Shown here: one piece after another, positions 1 through 5,881 of the stretch | Numbering within the stretch: position 1 is the first letter of the stretch | Layout: every line of letters starts with the position of its first letter | From: a bacterium | GTDB taxonomy: Bacteria > Pseudomonadota > Gammaproteobacteria > Burkholderiales > Thiobacteraceae | NCBI GenBank assembly: GCA_027438535.1 | Contig: DAIAMA010000064.1 | Location: forward strand, 1-6,981 | Direction of reading: 5' to 3' | DNA: 6,981 bases | Program-made: the position numbers and the translations under genes | The notes under the pieces: model-generated | The model's database searches: none | What the model was told of the DNA's origin: nothing | What the model saw: only the letters and a program-made list of their open reading frames with translations

Positions 1-386
1 ACGGCATCACGGTGTACGACGATTTCGCGCATCACCCGACCGCGATTGAAACCACCGTGGCGGGCCTGCGCGCCAAAGTGGGCAAGGCGCGCATTCTCGC
101 GGTATTGGAGCCGCGTTCCAACACCATGAAGCTCGGCACGCTAAAAAATCAATTGCCCGCGAGCTTGCGCGAGGCGGACCAGGTGTTTTGCTACGGCGCA
201 AACTTGGGCTGGGATGCCGCCGCCACGCTCGCGCCGCTCGGCGCTAAAGCCGAAACCCACGACGATTTGGAAAAACTCATCCATGCCATCGCCGCCAAAG
301 CCCGCCCCGGCGATCACGTTTTGATCATGAGCAACGGCGGGTTTGGCGGCATTCATCAAAAACTGCTGGACCGGCTTGCGCTATAG
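1..386 (+). CDS. mpl: Mpl, UDP-N-acetylmuramate:tripeptide ligase (3' end only)
   Basis: C-terminal 127 residues of the murein peptide ligase Mpl; the reading frame begins at base 3 and the 5' part lies outside the window. Mpl is a cytoplasmic Mur-ligase relative that uses ATP to join the recycled tripeptide L-Ala-gamma-D-Glu-meso-DAP to UDP-MurNAc, feeding cell-wall turnover products back into peptidoglycan synthesis. The fragment covers the C-terminal Mur ligase domain. It carries the family signatures YDDFAHHPTAI near its start, LEPRSNTMKLG about 35 residues in, and MSNGGFGGIHQKLL just before the end, all of which I recognise from E. coli Mpl. MurC is the main alternative, but SNGGFGGIHQKLL is Mpl-like. 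It ends with TAG, 85 bases before trhO. A separate promoter candidate in that gap suggests trhO is not simply the next gene of an mpl operon. Confidence 0.95.
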   Translation, partial: GITVYDDFAHHPTAIETTVAGLRAKVGKARILAVLEPRSNTMKLGTLKNQLPASLREADQVFCYGANLGWDAAATLAPLGAKAETHDDLEKLIHAIAAKARPGDHVLIMSNGGFGGIHQKLLDRLAL

Positions 387-395
387 CCTTGGCAT

Positions 396-407
396 TTTGC
401 CGGCAAA
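396..407. repeat. 12-bp perfect palindrome after mpl
   Basis: TTTGCCGGCAAA is a perfect 12-bp palindrome beginning 10 bases after the mpl stop. Short flanking complementary blocks (AGCC at 385-388 and GGCT at 410-413) could extend a weak hairpin, and TGGTTTAAT follows. It could be a poor intrinsic terminator for mpl or a regulator site upstream of trhO. There is no clean U-tract, so the terminator reading is weak. Confidence 0.3.
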
Positions 408-431
408 TCGGCTTGGTTTAATCTGGCAGGG

Positions 432-437
432 TATAAT
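432..437 (+). promoter_or_regulatory. Candidate -10 box upstream of trhO
   Basis: A perfect consensus TATAAT lies 34 bases upstream of the trhO ATG. Transcription would start near base 444, giving a leader of about 28 bases. The -35 side is weak: TTGGTT at 413-418 is only 13 bases away, and nothing close to TTGACA sits at 16-18 bases. There is no TG extension. It could be an activator-dependent promoter for a trhO-parE unit, but the -10 match alone is limited evidence. Confidence 0.45.
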
Positions 438-471
438 GCCGTCCGTTTATCTCAGCCCTTGAACGCCGACC

Positions 472-1299
472 ATGTCCCGCATCCTCAACATCGCCGCCTA
501 CCGTTTCGTGCCGCTTGATGGCCTTCCCGCCCTGCGCGAAAGCTTCCGCGAGCGCACCGGAGCGCTCGGCTTAAAAGGCACCGTGCTGCTCACCCCCGAG
601 GGCATCAATCTCTTTCTCGCCGGCCCGGCTGCGGCGCTGGAAAGCTTTATCGCGTGGCTCCAAGCCGACAGCCGTTTTGCCGGTATCGCGATCAAGCGCA
701 GTTGGTCGAACGAAATTCCTTTCAATCGCATGCTGGTCAAGCTCAAGCGGGAAATCATCACCTTCCACCAGCCCGATTTCGATCGCACCGCGCATTCCGC
801 GCCGCAACTCGCCGCCAGCGAGCTTAAAAAATGGTACGACGAGGGCCGCGAATTCATCATCGTGGATACGCGCAACGATTTTGAATATCGCGTCGGCACG
901 TTCAAAAACGCGGTGAATTTGCGACTCCACAGCTTCGGCGATTTTGCCGCCGCCATCGAACGCCTCAAAGTCTATCGCGACGTTCCTATCGTCACCTTTT
1001 GCACCGGCGGCATCCGTTGCGAAAAAGCCGCGCCGTATATGGCCGGGCAAGGCTTCAGCCAGGTCTATCAATTGCAAGGCGGCATTCTCAAATACTTCGA
1101 GGAATGCGGGGCCGCGCACTATGAAGGCGAGTGCTTCGTGTTCGATAAGCGGGTAGCACTGGACGGTGCGCTGCAAGCGACCCAAACCCGCGTGTGCTTT
1201 GCCTGCCGCACTGTGCTCAGCGCGGAAGACGAGCAATCGCCGGATTATGTATTGGGGGTGTCATGCCCGCATTGCAGGGCTGCGCAATCCGCGGCATAG
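472..1299 (+). CDS. trhO: TrhO, oxygen-dependent tRNA uridine(34) hydroxylase (rhodanese family)
   Basis: 275-residue protein of the TrhO (formerly YceA) family. These cytoplasmic enzymes hydroxylate U34 at the wobble position of certain tRNAs to ho5U, a precursor of cmo5U-type modifications, using molecular oxygen. Residues 1 to about 95 form the N-terminal alpha/beta domain, with the conserved stretch GLKGTVLLTPEGINLFLAG. A rhodanese domain follows at about 115-215, with DTRNDFEYRVGTF and the active-site loop CTGGIRCEKA; the catalytic-loop cysteine is C177, with C183 at its end. The C-terminus holds two CxxC pairs (C242/C245 and C265/C268), which look like a zinc knuckle. At 275 residues it is shorter than E. 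coli TrhO (about 350) but typical of compact homologues. The ATG at 472 gives the expected MSRILNIAAYRF start, though no Shine-Dalgarno precedes it. parE follows after 14 bases, so the two are probably co-transcribed. Confidence 0.93.
   Translation: MSRILNIAAYRFVPLDGLPALRESFRERTGALGLKGTVLLTPEGINLFLAGPAAALESFIAWLQADSRFAGIAIKRSWSNEIPFNRMLVKLKREIITFHQPDFDRTAHSAPQLAASELKKWYDEGREFIIVDTRNDFEYRVGTFKNAVNLRLHSFGDFAAAIERLKVYRDVPIVTFCTGGIRCEKAAPYMAGQGFSQVYQLQGGILKYFEECGAAHYEGECFVFDKRVALDGALQATQTRVCFACRTVLSAEDEQSPDYVLGVSCPHCRAAQSAA
1254..1258 (+). promoter_or_regulatory. Possible ribosome binding site for an alternative upstream parE start
   Basis: GGGGG (continuing GTG) lies 4 bases before an in-frame ATG at 1263 that would add 17 residues to ParE and overlap the end of trhO. 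It is the best Shine-Dalgarno-like run near any start in the window. It also encodes Leu-Gly-Val of the conserved TrhO tail, so it may be coincidental. The start at 1314 fits ParE family N-termini better. Confidence 0.2.
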
Positions 1300-1313
1300 A
1301 CAGCGACTCCCGA

Positions 1314-3296
1314 ATGTCCGCCAAAAAACCCGCCGCCTATAGCGAATCGTCGATCCGTGTCCTGAAAGGGCTGGAGCCGGTCAAGCAGCGCCCCGGCATG
1401 TACACGCGCACGGAAAACCCGCTGCACATCATTCAAGAAGTGATCGATAACGCCTCCGACGAAGCGCTGGGCGGCCACTGCAAACATATCATCGTCACCC
1501 TCAATACCGATGGCAGCATCAGCGTGGAGGACGATGGCCGCGGCATCCCCGTCGGCAAGCACCCGGAAGAAAAAGTCCCCACGGTCGAAATCGTGTTCAC
1601 GCGCCTGCACGCCGGCGGCAAGTTCGAGAAGGGCGCTAGCGGCGCCTATGCCTTCTCCGGCGGTTTGCATGGAGTCGGCGTATCGGTCACCAATGCGCTG
1701 TCGTCTAGACTGGAAGTCGTGGTGTGGCGCGAGGGCCGCGTGCATCAACTCGCGTTTGGCGATGGCGAGGTGATTGAGAAGCTCAAGTCGCGCGCTATCG
1801 CGCGCGATGAAAAAAAATCCGGCACCCGCGTCACCGTTTGGCCGAATCCGAAATATTTCGATTCCCCCGCGATTTCGCTAGCCGATTTGCAACGCCTGCT
1901 GCGCTCCAAAGCGGTGTTGTTACCCGGCGTCAAAGTCACGCTGAGCATTGCCAAGACCGGCGAGACGCAAACCTGGCAATACGACCAGGGCTTGCGCGGC
2001 TATCAGATCGAAACCCTGGCGCAAGCTTCCAATACCGACCCGGTGGTTCCGCTGTTCGAAGGCGAGCAATACGCCGGCGCCGATGCCGAGGGTTTTGCCG
2101 AAGGCGAAGGAGCGGCCTGGGTAGTAGCGTGGACCGAAGACGGCAATGTGGTGCGCGAATCCTACGTCAATCTGATCCCCACTCCCGCCGGCGGCACGCA
2201 CGAGTCCGGCCTGCGCGAAGGACTGTTCGGCGCCGTGAAAAGTTTTGTCGAAATGCATTCCTTGCTGCCCAAGGGCGTGAAATTATTGCCGGAGGATGTG
2301 TTCGCGCGCGTGTCTTTCGTGCTCTCCGCCAAGGTGCTGGATCCGCAGTTCCAGGGCCAGATCAAAGAGCGCCTGAATTCGCGTGACGCGGTGCGCCTGA
2401 TCTCCGCGTTCATCAAACCGGCACTGGAGCTATGGCTCAATCATCATGTCGATTACGGCAAGAAACTGGCCGAGCTGGTCATCAAGCAAGCGCAGTCGCG
2501 CTTGCGCTCGGCGCAAAAAGTGGAGAAGAAAAAATCCTCCGGGGTCGCCGTATTGCCGGGGAAATTAACCGACTGCGAATCCAGGGATGTCGCGCGCAAT
2601 GAGTTGTTTTTAGTCGAAGGCGACTCCGCCGGCGGCTCGGCCAAAATGGGGCGCGACAAGGAATTTCAAGCGATTTTGCCCTTGCGCGGCAAGGTGCTCA
2701 ATTCCTGGGAAACCGAGGCCGACCGGCTATTTGCCAACAATGAAATTCACGACATCGCTGTCGCCATCGGCGTCGATCCGCATGGCGCCAATGACAGCCC
2801 GGATTTAAGCGGGCTGCGCTATGGCAGAATTTGCATCCTGTCCGATGCCGACGTCGACGGCTCGCATATCCAGGTATTGCTGCTAACCTTATTCTTTAAA
2901 CACTTCCCGAAGCTGATCGAGCACGGCCATATTTGCATCGCGCGCCCGCCGCTGTACCGCATCGATGCCCCCGCGCGCGGCAAAAAACCGGCGCAGAAAA
3001 TTTATGCCTTGGATGAAGGCGAACTGGAAGCGATCGAAGACAAATTGCGCAAAGATGGCGTCAAAGAAACCGCCTGGAGCATCTCGCGCTTTAAAGGCTT
3101 GGGCGAAATGAACGCGGAGCAGCTATGGGAAACCACGCTGAATCCCGATACGCGGCGGCTGTTGCCGGTGTCACTGGGCGAGTTCGACGCGGCAGCCTCG
3201 GTAGCGCGCTTCAATATGCTCATGGGCAAAGGCGAAGCCGCCGCGCGCCGCGCGTGGATTGAAGAGCACGGCAATGATGCCGAGGCGGATATTTGA
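1314..3296 (+). CDS. parE: DNA topoisomerase IV subunit B (ParE)
   Basis: 660-residue ATPase subunit of topoisomerase IV, which with ParC decatenates replicated chromosomes and relaxes supercoils in the cytoplasm. The GHKL ATPase domain shows EVIDNASDEA with general base E42 and Mg ligand N46, D74 in DDGRGIP, and the ATP-lid motif GGLHGVGV at 116-123. The transducer domain carries K351 in GQIKERL, equivalent to the QTK loop. The TOPRIM domain has EGDSAGG starting at E435 and the metal-binding DADVDGSH (D511, D513, D515), and the tail contains RFKGLGEMN. The length and the lack of the large TOPRIM insertion of proteobacterial GyrB favour ParE, and the adjacent parC confirms it. I chose ATG 1314 because it gives the family-like start MSAKK followed by IRVLKGLEPVKQRPGMYT. 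The frame is open further upstream, and an ATG at 1263 is possible. No Shine-Dalgarno precedes 1314, so translation may depend on coupling to trhO. Confidence 0.96.
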   Translation: MSAKKPAAYSESSIRVLKGLEPVKQRPGMYTRTENPLHIIQEVIDNASDEALGGHCKHIIVTLNTDGSISVEDDGRGIPVGKHPEEKVPTVEIVFTRLHAGGKFEKGASGAYAFSGGLHGVGVSVTNALSSRLEVVVWREGRVHQLAFGDGEVIEKLKSRAIARDEKKSGTRVTVWPNPKYFDSPAISLADLQRLLRSKAVLLPGVKVTLSIAKTGETQTWQYDQGLRGYQIETLAQASNTDPVVPLFEGEQYAGADAEGFAEGEGAAWVVAWTEDGNVVRESYVNLIPTPAGGTHESGLREGLFGAVKSFVEMHSLLPKGVKLLPEDVFARVSFVLSAKVLDPQFQGQIKERLNSRDAVRLISAFIKPALELWLNHHVDYGKKLAELVIKQAQSRLRSAQKVEKKKSSGVAVLPGKLTDCESRDVARNELFLVEGDSAGGSAKMGRDKEFQAILPLRGKVLNSWETEADRLFANNEIHDIAVAIGVDPHGANDSPDLSGLRYGRICILSDADVDGSHIQVLLLTLFFKHFPKLIEHGHICIARPPLYRIDAPARGKKPAQKIYALDEGELEAIEDKLRKDGVKETAWSISRFKGLGEMNAEQLWETTLNPDTRRLLPVSLGEFDAAASVARFNMLMGKGEAAARRAWIEEHGNDAEADI

Positions 3297-3331
3297 TTTC
3301 CGTTCTATTTTGAACCAATGAAATCTTGCAC

Positions 3332-3389
3332 CACGGAATACACGGAGGAAAACCAAACCATAACCCCCGTGTACTCCGCGTACTCCGTG
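3332..3389. repeat. Inverted repeat built of 9-bp CACGGAG-type units between parE and parC
   Basis: The left arm at 3332-3347 (CACGGAATACACGGAG) and the right arm at 3374-3389 (CTCCGCGTACTCCGTG) are complementary at 14 of 16 positions around a 26-base centre. Each arm is itself a degenerate 9-base tandem: CACGGAATA then CACGGAGGA on the left; CCGTGTACT, CCGCGTACT and CCGTGATGA on the right. This resembles the CACGGAG/CACAGAG intergenic repeats that I recall from many proteobacterial genomes, a family without a firm function. As RNA it would fold into a long-loop hairpin followed by a T-rich stretch (3399-3418), so it could attenuate or separate parE from parC. Copy number in this genome cannot be judged here. 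Confidence 0.7.
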
Positions 3390-3432
3390 ATGAAAAGGTT
3401 TTCGATTTTCAATTTATTGTGAAATTCCTTAC

Positions 3433-5745
3433 ATGACCGAACAAGGCAATCTCTTCTCGGAAATCCCGCCCGAAGACGGCGAATCGCTGACGCTGGCGCT
3501 GTTTGCCGAGCGCGCCTATCTCGAATACGCCATTTCCGTGGTCAAGGGCCGCGCGCTGCCGGATGTGTGCGACGGCCAAAAACCGGTGCAGCGCCGCATC
3601 TTGTACGCAATGAATGAGCTAGGCTTGAATGCGTCGGCCAAGCCGCGCAAGTCGGCGGCGGTAGTGGGCGATGTGCTGGGCAAATTACATCCGCACGGCG
3701 ATCAATCGGTGTACGACGCGCTGGTGCGCATGGCGCAGGATTTTTCGCTACGCTATCCCTTGATCGACGGCCAGGGCAATTTCGGTTCGCGCGACGGCGA
3801 TGGCGCGGCGGCGATGCGCTATACCGAAGCGCGCCTGACGCCGATCGCGAAATTGCTGCTGGATGAAATCCATATGGGCACGGTCGACTTTCAGCCCAAC
3901 TATGACGGTACAAGCGAAGAGCCGAGGCTACTGCCGGGGCGCCTGCCCTTTGTGCTGCTCAATGGCGCATCCGGCATCGCAGTCGGCATGGCGACCGAAA
4001 TTCCCTCGCACAATTTGCGCGAGATCGCCAAAGCCACCGTGGCCTTGATCCGCAACCCCAAGCTCACGCACAAGGAATTGATGCAGCTCATCCCCGGCCC
4101 GGATTTTCCCGGCGGCGGGCAGCTCATCACGCCAGCGGCGGCCATTGCCGAGATTTATGCCAGCGGTCGCGGCAGCGTGAAAGTGCGCGCCTGCTGGAAG
4201 ATCGAAGACTTGGCGCGCGGCCAGTGGCAAGCGGTGGTGACGGAATTGCCGCACGGCACCTCGGCGCAAAAAGTATTGGAAGAAATCGAGGAACTGACCA
4301 ACCCGAAAATCAAACTCGGCAAGAAATCCCTCAGCGCGGAACAGCTCGGCCTCAAGCAATCCATCTTATCGATACTCGATGCCGTGCGCGACGAATCGGG
4401 CCGCGATGCGCCGGTACGTTTGGTGTTCGAGCCGAAATCGAAGAACCAGGACCAGACCGAATTCATGCATATGCTGCTGGCGCACACTTCCTTGGAAACC
4501 AGCACGCCCATCAACTTGGTGATGATAGGCGGCGATGGCCGGCCGCGACAAAAAGCCTTGGGCGATATTCTGCGCGAATGGATCGCTTTCCGTTTCGAGA
4601 CCGTTACCCGCCGCGCGCAATTTCGCCTGCAAAAAGTCGACGACCGCATTCATATCCTCGAAGGCCGCGAGGCGGTGCTGCTCAATATCGAGAAGGTGAT
4701 CAAAACCATCCGCGAATCGGACGAGCCGAAACCCGCCTTGATCACAGCCTTCAAGCTCTCGGATCGCCAAGCCGAGGACATTCTGGAAATCCGCTTGCGG
4801 CAATTGGCGCGCTTGGAAGCCATCAAGATTCAACAAGAATTGGCCGAGTTGCGCGCGGAAAAGACCACCCTGCACGATCTGCTGAACAATCCGGCGTCGA
4901 TGAAGAAACTGATCATCAAAGAAATCGAAGCCGACGAAAAACACTATGGCGACCCGCGCCGCACCCTGATCCAAGCCGCGGAAAAAGCCGTGATCGAACA
5001 GAAAATCATCGATGAACCGGTCACCGTCGTCATTTCGCAAAAAGGCTGGGTACGCAGCCGCACTGGCCACGGCCACGACGCGGCGCAATTCACTTTCAAA
5101 GCCGGCGATGCTTTGTACGGCGCGTTCGAGTGCCGCAGCGTCGATACCCTGCTCGCCTTCGGCTCCAATGGCCGCATCTATTCGGTCGGCGTCGGCGCGT
5201 TGCCCAGCGCCCGGGGTGATGGCGTGCCCATCACCACCCTGGTCGATCTGGCGAGCGGCACGCGCATCCTGCATTACTTTGCCGGATCAGCCGACACGAC
5301 ATTGCTGTTGGCCTCGACCGCCGGCTATGGCTTTATCGCCCGCGCCGCCGACATGGTGAGCCGCATTAAAGGCGGCAAAGCATTCATGGCCCTGGATGAA
5401 GGCGACGAACCGCTATCGCCGCGCACGGTCGCCGATAACGTCAACGCTATCGTCTGCCTGTCGGCCAAAGGCCGCTTGTTGGTATTCGGCTTGGATGAAA
5501 TGAAAACTTTGTCCGGCGGCGGCCGCGGCGTAATCCTGATGGAGTTGGACAAGAATGAAAAACTGCTGGCCGTTCAACCCATTGGCAAGCGCGGCGTGAT
5601 CGTCAGCGGCGCCGGTCGCGGCGGTAAAATACAAGCTGTACTGCTCTCCGCGTCGAACTTAGCCGCGCATGCCGGCAAGCGCGCGCGTAAAGGCAAGGCG
5701 CTGGACGCGAAGATCAAGCCGAGCGCGCTGTCGATGGTGGAATAG
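3433..5745 (+). CDS. parC: DNA topoisomerase IV subunit A (ParC)
   Basis: 770-residue DNA breakage-reunion subunit of topoisomerase IV, partner of the ParE encoded just upstream. The winged-helix/tower core spans roughly residues 30-480. Catalytic Tyr130 lies in [11 protein letters not shown] and would form the 5'-phosphotyrosyl link; the preceding recognition-helix region has [15 protein letters not shown]. Also conserved are [20 protein letters not shown], the C-gate/coiled-coil segment [17 protein letters not shown], and [19 protein letters not shown]. From about residue 528 the C-terminal beta-pinwheel domain begins ([18 protein letters not shown]), with repeated blade motifs but no canonical GyrA-box, which supports ParC over GyrA. 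The tail is basic (KRARKGK). Q91 occupies the position of E. coli ParC Ser80, and D95 that of Glu84. The start at 3433 gives MTEQGNLF and a length close to E. coli ParC (752); no Shine-Dalgarno is visible. A 136-base gap with a repeat separates it from parE, and I see no convincing promoter there. Confidence 0.96.
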   Translation: MTEQGNLFSEIPPEDGESLTLALFAERAYLEYAISVVKGRALPDVCDGQKPVQRRILYAMNELGLNASAKPRKSAAVVGDVLGKLHPHGDQSVYDALVRMAQDFSLRYPLIDGQGNFGSRDGDGAAAMRYTEARLTPIAKLLLDEIHMGTVDFQPNYDGTSEEPRLLPGRLPFVLLNGASGIAVGMATEIPSHNLREIAKATVALIRNPKLTHKELMQLIPGPDFPGGGQLITPAAAIAEIYASGRGSVKVRACWKIEDLARGQWQAVVTELPHGTSAQKVLEEIEELTNPKIKLGKKSLSAEQLGLKQSILSILDAVRDESGRDAPVRLVFEPKSKNQDQTEFMHMLLAHTSLETSTPINLVMIGGDGRPRQKALGDILREWIAFRFETVTRRAQFRLQKVDDRIHILEGREAVLLNIEKVIKTIRESDEPKPALITAFKLSDRQAEDILEIRLRQLARLEAIKIQQELAELRAEKTTLHDLLNNPASMKKLIIKEIEADEKHYGDPRRTLIQAAEKAVIEQKIIDEPVTVVISQKGWVRSRTGHGHDAAQFTFKAGDALYGAFECRSVDTLLAFGSNGRIYSVGVGALPSARGDGVPITTLVDLASGTRILHYFAGSADTTLLLASTAGYGFIARAADMVSRIKGGKAFMALDEGDEPLSPRTVADNVNAIVCLSAKGRLLVFGLDEMKTLSGGGRGVILMELDKNEKLLAVQPIGKRGVIVSGAGRGGKIQAVLLSASNLAAHAGKRARKGKALDAKIKPSALSMVE

Positions 5746-5790
5746 CACCTCTTCAAACAGCGGATTTCACTTCAAAGTACACCACTGAAT

Positions 5791-5811
5791 GGCTAGACAG
5801 GCTGTCCTGCC
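5791..5811. repeat. Imperfect 21-bp dyad downstream of parC
   Basis: The sequence reads GGC-ta-GACAG-g-CTGTC-ct-GCC: eight of ten base pairs are symmetric around base 5801. It lies 45 bases after the parC stop and 32 bases before the -35 box of the next gene. No T-tract follows, so it is a poor intrinsic terminator. It could be a protein-binding site for the downstream HTH regulator, or chance. Confidence 0.3.
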
Positions 5812-5835
5812 ATACCCCATTCCGCCCCAAAACTT

Positions 5836-5851
5836 GAAATAACTTGATTTC
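5836..5851. promoter_or_regulatory. Candidate operator overlapping the -35 box of the XRE/ImmA gene
   Basis: GAAAT-AACTTG-ATTTC is an inverted repeat with perfect 5-base arms and a 6-base centre, and it covers the -35 hexamer at 5844-5849. The same place holds a 10-base-spaced direct repeat, AACTTGAAAT then AACTTGATTT (5831-5850), about one helical turn apart. XRE-family repressors commonly bind such small dyads over their own promoters, so autorepression is a reasonable inference. The arms are short and could arise by chance. Confidence 0.4.
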
Positions 5852-5872
5852 TGGGCGCTCGGCGCAGATAAT
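5844..5872 (+). promoter_or_regulatory. Sigma70-like promoter of the XRE/ImmA gene, predicted leaderless
   Basis: TTGATT (5844-5849) and GATAAT (5867-5872) are separated by exactly 17 bases; they match consensus at 4 of 6 and 5 of 6 positions. Transcription should start near 5879, only about three bases before the ATG at 5882. The frame has a TAA stop at 5840-5842 and no ATG, GTG or TTG between it and 5882, so the start cannot move upstream, and moving it downstream would cut the HTH. The transcript is therefore predicted to be leaderless. Confidence 0.6.
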
Positions 5873-5881
5873 GCGTGCGCT

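Noticed and set aside
571..1236. 221-codon minus-strand open frame inside trhO
   Set aside because: It lies fully antisense to a well-recognised TrhO protein, with no independent motif or start signal.
1838..2386. 182-codon plus-strand open frame inside parE in another frame
   Set aside because: Its Arg-rich composition is typical of a shifted GC-rich frame, and ParE motifs are intact in the main frame across this stretch.
3332..3389. CRISPR repeats
   Set aside because: The repeated units are 9 bases, degenerate and inverted, without regularly spaced unique spacers.
4366..5274. 302-codon open frame on the minus strand inside parC
   Set aside because: It is antisense to conserved ParC coding sequence, and its translation has no recognisable domain; long antisense frames are expected in GC-rich genes.
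1314..5745. GyrB/GyrA instead of ParE/ParC
   Set aside because: The B subunit lacks the long insertion of proteobacterial GyrB, the A subunit lacks a canonical GyrA-box, and lengths and adjacency fit topoisomerase IV.
5751..5776. Direct repeat CTTCAAA (5751-5757 and 5770-5776) as an attachment site
   Set aside because: Seven bases is too short to distinguish from chance, and no integrase or tRNA gene is nearby.
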